Source: DATILI01 sp035476635 (lineage in GTDB: Bacteria; Pseudomonadota; Gammaproteobacteria; Burkholderiales; Burkholderiaceae_C). Taken from it: DNA of 19,065 bases. The stretch is from contig DATILI010000108.1 of NCBI GenBank assembly GCA_035476635.1, forward strand, positions 1 through 19,065, written 5' to 3'. Shown in pieces: positions 1-5,451 of this stretch. Within the stretch, counting starts at the first letter, position 1. Every line of letters starts with the position of its first letter. A program made the position numbers and the translations under genes. The notes beneath the pieces are model-generated. The model was not told where the DNA came from and ran no database searches. It saw nothing but the letters and a program-made list of their open reading frames with translations.

Positions 1-1
1 T

Positions 2-385
2 ACCGGCGCCAAGACCAAACTGATCGGCGTGGTCTCGGCCCATGCGACGGCCTACCTCGACTCGTTCCGTGCGCGCAAGCTGCTGGAAGCACCGGTGACC
101 ACGCAGCTGGCCGACGGCATGGCCTGCCGCGTGCCCGATGCCGAATCGCTGGAGGTCGTGCTGCGCGAAGCTGACGACGTGGTGGCCGTGACCGACACCG
201 AAGTGGCCGAGGCCATGCGCATCCTGTTTGCCGACACCCACAACGTCGCCGAAGGCGCCGGCGCCGCCTCGCTGGCTGCCGCCATCCAGCAGCGCGCACG
301 CTGGCAGGGCAAGAGCGTGGGCACCACGCTGAGCGGCGGCAACGTGGACAGCGCTGTGATGGCTGGCGTGCTGGCCGGGGCCTGA
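2..385 (+). CDS. Threonine dehydratase-like PLP enzyme, C-terminal part (partial)
   Basis: The gene is open from the left edge of the window, reading in frame from position 2 with no start codon visible, so only about the last 127 residues are present. The fragment resembles the C-terminal half of the catabolic/biosynthetic threonine (serine) ammonia-lyase family, fold-type II PLP enzymes that deaminate threonine to 2-oxobutyrate. Family-typical pieces are the GVVSAHATAYLDSF stretch, a region rich in acidic residues around ADDVVAVTDTEV, the NVAEGAGAASLAA segment and the terminal SGGNVD motif close to the end. The chain ends right after SGGNVD, so there is no C-terminal ACT regulatory domain, as in the short (~320 aa) form. 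The PLP lysine would lie upstream of the window. Dispersed repeat copy A begins about 20 bp after its stop. Related serine racemases or threo-3-hydroxyaspartate dehydratases cannot be excluded. Confidence 0.85.
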   Translation, partial: TGAKTKLIGVVSAHATAYLDSFRARKLLEAPVTTQLADGMACRVPDAESLEVVLREADDVVAVTDTEVAEAMRILFADTHNVAEGAGAASLAAAIQQRARWQGKSVGTTLSGGNVDSAVMAGVLAGA

Positions 386-405
386 CGATCGATCAGTTCG
401 GACGC

Positions 406-569
406 GCTTTCTGGCGTGGGCGCGGGATCAGGCCGGTGGGGCACTCTGCTCCGTTCGTGTCCCCCGGCCTGCGGCCTCCTCCTTTTACCTCACTGCGCAG
501 AGCGCCCCACCGGCCTGATCTTCGAGCGCCGTGGTTGTTCGAGGCCATCGCATACCGACGCTGACGAAG
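406..569 (+). repeat. Dispersed palindromic repeat, copy A
   Basis: One of three related copies in the window. It starts at GCTTTCTGGCGTGGGCGCGG and ends at ATACCGACGCTGACGAAG. The core contains two 24-nt arms, 426-449 and 497-520, that are inverted complements at 23 of 24 positions, enclosing a variable GC-rich loop of about 47 nt that starts with a CCCCC-rich stretch and carries CTGCGGCCTCCTCC. It can form a long stem as DNA or RNA. Copy B at 1283-1450 is the same element in opposite orientation. No T-run follows the stem, so it is not a standard intrinsic terminator. Open frames crossing it (for example 416-652) are judged non-coding. Confidence 0.85.
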
Positions 570-716
570 TCACGGGCGTTCTTGGTCCGTGCGGCGGTAG
601 CGACAACCGCTCGCAAGCGGGCCCCAACCTGCAACCTGCGCAAGCTGGGTGAATGGCAAAATGCGGCCAGCTGCAGCTAAACATTGATGACCACTTCAAT
701 ACGCACGGTGAGCCCG
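570..716. other. Intergenic stretch between repeat A and the nuclease-like gene
   Basis: About 150 bp with no supported gene. It holds a small perfect hairpin (CCGCT at 607-611 with AGCGG at 616-620), and a weak purine-rich sequence GGTGAG at 707-712 that could be the ribosome binding site for an ATG at 717. I see no convincing promoter hexamers. Its origin (inside or outside the putative repeat-bounded cassette) is unknown. Confidence 0.4.
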
Positions 717-1121
717 ATGTTCCAGAGAATCAACTACGGGCAACTCAACTCCCGCCAGAAGGAGAACTTCAATTTCCAGAAGGTGGCGGCCCATCTCGCA
801 GATTACGGCTTCAACTGCCTGCGCCTGAGCGACGATTGGCAAGGAGCCGACTTCATCGCCTGCCACATCGACGGCAATACCTTCTTGAAGGTGCAACTCA
901 AGGGCAGGCTCAACATCGACATGAAATATAGTGGCAAGGATATCTACATCGCCTTCTGCGACGAGGGAACTTGGTATCTCTACCCGCACGATGAAGTGAC
1001 GGGTCTTCTGCTCTCCGAAGGGCTGATGGCTGGCTCTAAGTCATGGGACGAAGGTGGAGGCTATAGCTGGCCCTACCTTTCCGTGCAAATCAAAGCCCTC
1101 ATGCAGAAGTACGCGATATAG
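717..1121 (+). CDS. Small PD-(D/E)XK nuclease-like protein, function unknown
   Basis: Encodes about 134 residues. I do not recognise a named gene. The centre has the spacing of a PD-(D/E)XK nuclease core: an early glutamate in RQKENFNFQKV, then GADF (candidate catalytic Asp), a beta-hairpin-like HIDGNTF, then LKVQLKGR in which Q-L-K matches the (E/Q)xK variant. After it comes a beta-rich part, KDIYIAFCDEGTWYLYPHDE, and a short helical tail. No signal peptide or membrane segment is visible. The start is ambiguous: an upstream in-frame ATG at 684 lacks any Shine-Dalgarno, whereas the ATG at 717 follows GGTGAG and places the conserved-looking MFQRINYGQLN at the N-terminus, so 717 is chosen. The gene is bracketed by inverted copies of a dispersed repeat, which hints at co-mobility. 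Nuclease activity is inference from motif spacing only. Confidence 0.75.
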   Translation: MFQRINYGQLNSRQKENFNFQKVAAHLADYGFNCLRLSDDWQGADFIACHIDGNTFLKVQLKGRLNIDMKYSGKDIYIAFCDEGTWYLYPHDEVTGLLLSEGLMAGSKSWDEGGGYSWPYLSVQIKALMQKYAI

Positions 1122-1282
1122 GGGTTGTGAACCGATCAAACAGGTTGAAAGGGGGCGATCCACACACAGCCGAAAAGTCCGCTTTGCGCCCATGGCCTCC
1201 TGTGACCGACTGCTTAGGGGCTGCGGTGTAACGCGCTCCAATGCCGTACAGACCAAGGACACCGAATAGCCGCGTCCCCCGG
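1122..1282. other. Intergenic stretch between nuclease-like gene and repeat B
   Basis: About 160 bp without a supported gene. Short open frames exist on both strands (for example 1054-1269 plus and 1041-1415 minus), but they have no ribosome binding site, run into the neighbouring gene or the repeat, and have no recognisable composition. Nothing further identified. Confidence 0.4.
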
Positions 1283-1450
1283 CTTCGTCAGCGTCGGTAT
1301 TCAATGGCTCGCACAGCCATGGCGGTCGAAGATCAGGCCGATGGGGCGCTCTGCGCAGCGAAATATTAGGAGGAGGCCGCAGGCCGGGGGACATTCGCGG
1401 AGCAGAGTGCCCCATCGCTCTGATCCCGCGCCCACGCCAGAAAGCCTTGC
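1283..1450 (-). repeat. Dispersed palindromic repeat, copy B (inverted relative to copy A)
   Basis: Read on the minus strand this matches copy A through nearly its whole length, beginning GCAAGGCTTTCTGGCGTGGG and ending with the identical 18-mer ATACCGACGCTGACGAAG (1283-1300 on the plus strand). Its arms are 1331-1354 and 1402-1425, complementary at 21 of 24 positions. The GG-T/A-CC pairs at the stem centre of copy A are GA-T/A-TC here, that is, a base change in one arm is matched by its complement in the other. Copies A and B face each other across the nuclease-like gene 717-1121. Confidence 0.85.
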
Positions 1451-1471
1451 CGAACGACTGCCGCTGTGGAT

Positions 1472-1494
1472 TGCCCCGGATCAGGTCCGGGGCA
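1472..1494. repeat. Short GC-rich palindrome next to repeat B
   Basis: TGCCCCGGA at 1472-1480 pairs perfectly with TCCGGGGCA at 1486-1494 around a 5-nt loop. It lies about 50 nt beyond the minus-strand Crp/Fnr stop codon and so could end that transcript, but neither side has a T-run. Immediately to its right the 14-mer GTCCGCAATGACAA occurs twice (1505-1518 and 1526-1539), so 1451-1545 appears to be a second, smaller repetitive element rather than a plain terminator. Confidence 0.55.
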
Positions 1495-1545
1495 GGCTCC
1501 TCAAGTCCGCAATGACAAAAGAGGGGTCCGCAATGACAAGCAGGG

Positions 1546-2223
1546 TTAGCCGTAGCCCCGCAGCTGCTCCAGGTCCAGCACCGTCAGGCCGCCGTACTCG
1601 ACGCGCAACACCCCGTCTTGCGCCAGCGCCTTGAGCGACTGGTTGGCAACCGGGCGCGAGACGCCGGCCAGCAGGCCGACCTCTTCCTGCGAGATCACCA
1701 GGTGGGCGCCGGCATCGGGGTAGAGCACCGGATTGAACAGGGACGCCAGGGCCCGCGCCACACGCGCCTCGGGCTCGCGCAGGCGGTCGTTCTCCAGCAA
1801 GCCCATGAACTGGCCCAGGCGCTCGTTGAGCTGGCCGACCAGGAAGCGATTGAAGGCAGCGCTGTGCTCGAACAGCCAGAGAAAGCTGGCGCGGTCCAGC
1901 AGTGCCAGCGTGGTGTCGCGCAGGGCCACCACCTCGTAGCGGCGCACCTCGTCCTTGAGCACGCTGCCTTCGCCGAACCAGCCGCCGGCATGCACGCCGG
2001 TGTAGGTGATCTCCTTGCCTTCGGGTGAATGGCGGCACAGCTTGACCAGGCCGTCGACCACGCCGGCCCAGGCGTCGAAGCGCTCGCCTTCGACAAACAT
2101 GCAGCTGCCGCGCGCATAGCTGCGTTCATGCGTGCCGGAGCGCGCGCGCTCGAAGGCTGCGCCGTCCAGCTGGCGCGACCAGACGGCGATGCGGCGCAGG
2201 CGCTCGGGTTCGATCATGCCCAC
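1546..2223 (-). CDS. Crp/Fnr family transcriptional regulator
   Basis: A 225-residue protein, the usual length of the family. Residues about 25-130 form the cyclic-nucleotide-binding-like beta-roll, with CMFVEGERFDAWAGVVDGLVKL and GWFGEGSVLKDE in the places of the family's glycine turns and Gly-Glu. After the long dimer helix (about 115-150), residues about 177-200 form the DNA-binding helix-turn-helix (ISQEEVGLLAGVSRPVANQSLKAL). There is no N-terminal cysteine cluster as in FNR, so an iron-sulfur oxygen sensor is unlikely; the ligand is not predictable. It begins 30 bp after the isomerase gene on the same strand and may be the last gene of the CoA-transferase operon or its regulator. Start: GTG at 2223, or the ATG two codons later at 2217; neither has a clear ribosome binding site. 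Confidence 0.9.
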   Translation of the reverse strand: MGMIEPERLRRIAVWSRQLDGAAFERARSGTHERSYARGSCMFVEGERFDAWAGVVDGLVKLCRHSPEGKEITYTGVHAGGWFGEGSVLKDEVRRYEVVALRDTTLALLDRASFLWLFEHSAAFNRFLVGQLNERLGQFMGLLENDRLREPEARVARALASLFNPVLYPDAGAHLVISQEEVGLLAGVSRPVANQSLKALAQDGVLRVEYGGLTVLDLEQLRGYG

Positions 2224-2253
2224 GATGATGCCAGCATCGCCGGCCCTGGATGA

Positions 2254-2901
2254 TCAGCGGTGCACGCCCACGGGCAAGGTCGCGATGCGCTGCCATTCCC
2301 CTTCGTACAACCAGCCCGGCCCCTGCTCCAGCGCACGCCGCGCCATGGCGCTGGCGTCTTCGCCCCAGAACAAATCGCCGCCCGCAGCCAGCGTCGGCAC
2401 GCCGAACACGCCGCGGGCGATGGCGTCGTCGGTGTTCGCGCGCAGCGCGGCCTTGACCTCGTCACGCGCGATCAGCGCCTCGGCGTCCGGGCAGTTGAGC
2501 CGGTGGCGCGTGAGCTCGTGCCAATCCGCCGGATCGGCCGCATCGCGCCCGTCACGCCAGACAAAGCGCAGGATTTCGCGCACCACCTCAAAGCGTGCGT
2601 CCAGTGCCTGCGCCAGGCGCAGCAGCGGGATCGGATTGAACGGGTGCGCCGGTGGCATGCGAAAAGCCAGGCCCAGCTGCTCGGCGCGCCACTGCGCGTT
2701 GCGATAGGTCTGCAGGCGCTTGGCCGGAATCTCGGCCGGGCCGCGCGTCTGCCAGTGCGTCAGCAACGCGCCCAGCACCACGGGGCGCAAGCGCAGCCGC
2801 TGCACCGGCAGCCATTGCGGCAACTGCTCCAGCTGCAGGTAGGCAAACGGCGAGATCACATCGAAGAACCATTCGATATCACGGGGCAAGGCGGAGTCCA
2901 T
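2254..2901 (-). CDS. 2-hydroxychromene-2-carboxylate isomerase-like protein (DsbA/GST-kappa fold)
   Basis: Encodes 215 residues, about the size of HCCA isomerases, which are thioredoxin-fold glutathione-dependent enzymes of the DsbA/kappa-GST clan used in naphthalene-type ring degradation. Family signs are the N-terminal IEWFFDVISPFAYLQLEQLP, in which the Ser of SPF occupies the catalytic position, the KRLQTYRNAQWRAEQLGLAFRMP stretch, the HPFNPIPLLRLAQAL segment, and the C-terminal GVFGVPTLAAGGDLFWGED, the cis-Pro region. There is no CxxC motif, so it is not a disulfide oxidoreductase. The start ATG (2899-2901) overlaps the stop of CoA-transferase subunit B by one base, implying translational coupling. 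The frame stays open far upstream, but that part lies inside the subunit B gene. The actual substrate is unknown; many family members act outside naphthalene pathways. Confidence 0.9.
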   Translation of the reverse strand: MDSALPRDIEWFFDVISPFAYLQLEQLPQWLPVQRLRLRPVVLGALLTHWQTRGPAEIPAKRLQTYRNAQWRAEQLGLAFRMPPAHPFNPIPLLRLAQALDARFEVVREILRFVWRDGRDAADPADWHELTRHRLNCPDAEALIARDEVKAALRANTDDAIARGVFGVPTLAAGGDLFWGEDASAMARRALEQGPGWLYEGEWQRIATLPVGVHR

Positions 2902-3587
2902 CAGGCGGCTCCCACATCCATCTCCCGCAACGCGGGCGACACCTCGAATGCTGCCTCGGTGCAGTTGCGCAGCGCTGTGACGCCGATGTCGGCGCGGAGT
3001 TCGCGCAGCAGCAAGCCGCCACCACCGGGGCGCACGTCGAATACCGCGAGATCGGTCACGATCACCTTGACGCAGGCACGGCCGGTCAGCGGCAGCGTGC
3101 AGCGCTCGCGCAGCTTGGGCTCGCCACGCTTGTCCACGTGCTGCAAGGCGGCGATGACCTTGGGCGTGCCGTGGCACAAATCCATGGCCCCGCCGATGCC
3201 CGGCCACCAGCGCCCCTGGCGCTGCGCCGCCCAGTTGGCGATGTTGCCCTGCGCATCGGCCTGCAGGGCGCCAAGAATGGTGACATCGATATAGCCGCGG
3301 CGCATCGCGCCCAGCGAGGTCGCCAGGTCCATCAGCGCTGCACCAGGGAGCAAGGTGATCGGCTCGCAACCGGCGTTGGTGACATCGCTGTCGGCCTCGA
3401 AATAAGCCGGCCGCCCGCCAAAGCCGAAGGCGCCGTTCTCCGTATGAAAAATCACGCCGGCATCGGCTGCCAGGTAGTTGGCCACCAGGGTCGGCGTACC
3501 CAGGCCAAGGTTCACCACCTCGCCCGCGCGCAGTTCGCGTGCGCAGCGGCGGGCAATGATGTCTTTGGGGTTTGGTGTTTGCGTCAT
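2901..3587 (-). CDS. 3-oxoacid-type CoA-transferase, subunit B
   Basis: A 228-residue family I CoA-transferase beta subunit. These enzymes move CoA between an acyl-CoA donor (often succinyl-CoA) and a carboxylic acid via a glutamyl-CoA thioester. Visible features are NLGLGTPTLVANYL near the N-terminus, FHTENGAFGFGG with the catalytic glutamate at about residue 50 (ENG motif), GCEPITLLPGAALMD, the glycine-rich MRRGYIDVTILGALQAD, GIGGAMDLCHG, and VTDLAVFDVRPGGGGLLL toward the end. The ATG at 3587 is chosen over an upstream in-frame start at 3632 because CTCC (GGAG on the coding strand) lies at 3596-3599, eight bases before it. The partner subunit A is upstream, and the isomerase overlaps downstream. 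The true acid substrate (acetoacetate, 3-oxoadipate or another) cannot be read from sequence. Confidence 0.94.
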   Translation of the reverse strand: MTQTPNPKDIIARRCARELRAGEVVNLGLGTPTLVANYLAADAGVIFHTENGAFGFGGRPAYFEADSDVTNAGCEPITLLPGAALMDLATSLGAMRRGYIDVTILGALQADAQGNIANWAAQRQGRWWPGIGGAMDLCHGTPKVIAALQHVDKRGEPKLRERCTLPLTGRACVKVIVTDLAVFDVRPGGGGLLLRELRADIGVTALRNCTEAAFEVSPALREMDVGAA

Positions 3588-3779
3588 TCCATTTGCTCCA
3601 AGGCGCTTCGTGTGAGCAGCGGATCTATCCACGCTCCCTGTTTTCTATGTGTGCGAGCGTCTTTGGGCGGCAAAGGCGCGGTTGTTGGTGTTCTTCGCAA
3701 ATACTGACACCGCCTGTCGCGAAGCGCGGAGCCTACAAACGAGCAGTCGGCGCCCACACAAGATCGCCGCCCGGATAGT
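3588..3779. other. 192-bp spacer separating the two CoA-transferase subunit genes
   Basis: Subunits of this family are usually adjacent or overlapping; here 192 bp lie between them. A minus-strand open frame (3584-3790) crosses the spacer but has no ribosome binding site and overlaps the end of subunit A. CTTCGC at 3691-3696 and GCGAAG at 3718-3723 could form a weak stem. The right end of the spacer carries the ribosome binding site of subunit B. It may be the remains of an insertion or may hold an internal promoter; neither is established. Confidence 0.4.
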
Positions 3780-4541
3780 TCAGCCAGCATGTGCCAACCT
3801 GCCTAGCTTGAGCCAATGGCGGCGGTAGGCGTCGTGCTGCGCTTCCAGTGAGTCACCCTGCACCACGGCATTGACGAACACGCCCGGGCAACCGACAGCT
3901 TGCGGCGCAATCGCGCCCACCTCGACGATCTCGTTGACCTCGGCGATGGTGTAGCGGCCGGCCATGGCGATGTCGCGCTGGTTCTGCGCCGAGGTGCCGC
4001 GAAACTCCACGTTGCCGAAACGATCGGCGCGCCAGCCCTTGATGATGGAGACATCGGCGGTCAGCGCGGCCTCGACGAAGTATTCGCGGCCGTCCAGCAC
4101 CAGCTTGGGTTTGGCTTGGTCCAGCTCGGGGAACACACCGGGCTGGTCGAGAATGCCCACACCCACCGGCACCAGCACACCGCCCAGCCCCATCGCACCG
4201 GCTCTGACCTTCTCGGCCCAGGTGCCCATGGGAAAGAACTCGCGCAGCCGCACACGCCCGGCCAGGTAGGCCTCGCTGGACTCCGTCGTCGTTCCCACGT
4301 GGGTGCCGATGAATTCGCGGATCTGGCCCGTTTCAAACAGCCGGGCCTTGCCGAAACCGCCGCGCATGCCGGGTGTGTTGGCAATCAGCGTGAGCTCGCC
4401 GATACCGGCGTCCAGCAGCCATTGCACACAGCGCGCCGGCTCGCCTGCGCCGACGAATTCGCCCAGCATCAGGCGCGAGCCGTTCTGCAGCACCGCCATG
4501 GCGGCAGCGAGATCCATGACCTTGTCCGGTAGCGCAGCCAT
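3780..4541 (-). CDS. 3-oxoacid-type CoA-transferase, subunit A
   Basis: A 253-residue alpha subunit partner of the gene at 2901-3587. Recognisable parts are VLQNGSRLMLGEFVGAGEPARCVQWLLDAGI (the glycine-rich CoA-binding start), ELTLIANTPGMRGGFGKARLFETGQIREFIGTHVGTT, the FFPMGTWAEKVRAGAMGLGGVLVPVGVG block, VLDGREYFVEAALTADVSIIKGWRADRFGNVEFRGTSAQNQRDIAMAGRYTIAEVNEIVE, and a C-terminal CPGVFVNAVVQ. The GEF in place of the more usual GGF is a small divergence. The start ATG at 4541 has AGGAGA (TCTCCT at 4549-4554 on the plus strand) seven bases upstream. It is the first gene of the minus-strand run and is divergent from the phosphatase gene; the promoter must lie within 4542-4726. Confidence 0.94.
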   Translation of the reverse strand: MAALPDKVMDLAAAMAVLQNGSRLMLGEFVGAGEPARCVQWLLDAGIGELTLIANTPGMRGGFGKARLFETGQIREFIGTHVGTTTESSEAYLAGRVRLREFFPMGTWAEKVRAGAMGLGGVLVPVGVGILDQPGVFPELDQAKPKLVLDGREYFVEAALTADVSIIKGWRADRFGNVEFRGTSAQNQRDIAMAGRYTIAEVNEIVEVGAIAPQAVGCPGVFVNAVVQGDSLEAQHDAYRRHWLKLGRLAHAG

Positions 4542-4634
4542 CTTCTTGTCTCCTGGCGGGCCTTGAACTGTTGCGGCCCGCGAGAGGCGGATTGTTCGCG
4601 CGTGGCGCGGCGCTGTCTGTTAGCGCGATGACAT

Positions 4635-4664
4635 TTGGTGCGCCGCGTCACACAGCGCTATTAA
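4635..4664 (+). promoter_or_regulatory. Possible sigma-70-type promoter for the phosphatase gene
   Basis: TTGGTG at 4635-4640 and TATTAA at 4659-4664, spaced 18 bp, are the best plus-strand -35/-10 match in the otherwise GC-rich divergent intergenic region 4542-4726, about 60 bp before the start at 4727. This is consensus matching only. Confidence 0.3.
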
Positions 4665-4726
4665 ATAGGTAGCATCCGTCTCCCGCGTGACAACGATGCG
4701 TGGCATTCCTTGTCAAAATCACAGGC

Positions 4727-5395
4727 ATGGGAACCCTCTACCTCGTGCGCCACGGCCAAGCCTCGTTCGGCGCTGAAGACTACGACAACCTGAGCGAGCT
4801 CGGCCACAAGCAAAGCGTTCGCCTGGGTGAATATTTTGCCCACAAGGGACTGAAGTTCGACGCAGTGCTCGCGGGCACGCTGCGCCGCCACACGCAAACC
4901 TACGCGGGCATCTGCAAAGGCATGGGCCTGGATGCCGAGGCATTGGCCTGGCCGGGCCTGAATGAATACGACAGCGAAGCGGTGATCGGCGCGATCCATC
5001 CGCACAAGCTGGAAAAACCCGATTCGCCCGAAATGTACCGGCACCATTTCCGGCTGCTGCGCGACGGCCTGGCGCAATGGATGGCCGGCGTGGTCAGCCC
5101 CAGGGGCATGCCGAGCTACACCGAGTTCGTGCAGGGCGTGGTCAGCGCGCTGGACCATGTGCGCGCCCAGCATGAGGGCAACGTGCTCATCGTCTCCAGC
5201 GGCGGGCCGATTTCAACCGCTGTGGGCCACGTGCTGGGCACGAGCCCGGAGGCGACCATCGAGCTCAACCTGCGCATCCGCAACAGCTCACTCACCGAGT
5301 TCGCCTTCACGCCCAAGCGCCACATGCTGGTGACCTACAACGGCCTGCCGCATCTGGACCATCCCGATCACGCAAGCTGGATCACCTACTCCTGA
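4727..5395 (+). CDS. Histidine phosphatase (phosphoglycerate-mutase-like) family protein
   Basis: Encodes 222 residues starting MGTLYLVRHGQASFG, which carries the phosphate-binding Arg8-His9-Gly10 with the nucleophilic histidine. Further expected elements are VLAGTLRRHTQTY (Arg at 53-54 for phosphate binding) and a following acidic region LNEYDSE with Glu80 as a candidate general acid. The second family histidine, normally in a HGG-like motif, is replaced: the sequence reads VSSGGPIST at about 156-164. Such Ser/Thr-Ser-Gly-Gly variants exist in a proteobacterial subset, so this does not by itself mean the protein is dead. An in-frame ATG at 4700 would add nine residues, but family alignment favours 4727. 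Cytoplasmic; substrate unknown. The gene stands alone between divergent CoA-transferase genes and the Tgl-like gene 56 bp downstream. Confidence 0.9.
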   Translation: MGTLYLVRHGQASFGAEDYDNLSELGHKQSVRLGEYFAHKGLKFDAVLAGTLRRHTQTYAGICKGMGLDAEALAWPGLNEYDSEAVIGAIHPHKLEKPDSPEMYRHHFRLLRDGLAQWMAGVVSPRGMPSYTEFVQGVVSALDHVRAQHEGNVLIVSSGGPISTAVGHVLGTSPEATIELNLRIRNSSLTEFAFTPKRHMLVTYNGLPHLDHPDHASWITYS

Positions 5396-5451
5396 AGCTG
5401 CCGTAGTAACCCGGGATTGCGCGAATTCCGCGAACCCCGGATACTCCCCGC

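Noticed and set aside
406..569. Repeat copies as intrinsic terminators
   Set aside because: No T-run follows the stem; the long conserved flanks and copy number fit a dispersed repeat better.
416..652. Open frame across repeat copy A and downstream
   Set aside because: It lies in a repeat, has no ribosome binding site, and its product has no recognisable composition; other copies of the repeat do not preserve it.
1341..1634. Open frame through repeat copy B and into the Crp/Fnr gene's end
   Set aside because: Arginine-proline-rich translation of a GC-rich repeat; overlaps the opposite-strand regulator.
2254..3369. Much longer version of the isomerase frame
   Set aside because: The upstream half lies inside the better supported CoA-transferase subunit B; the coupling ATG at 2901 begins the conserved IEWFFDVISPF region.
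3584..3790. Minus-strand open frame in the spacer between CoA-transferase genes
   Set aside because: No ribosome binding site, overlaps the end of subunit A and the start of subunit B, no recognisable motif.
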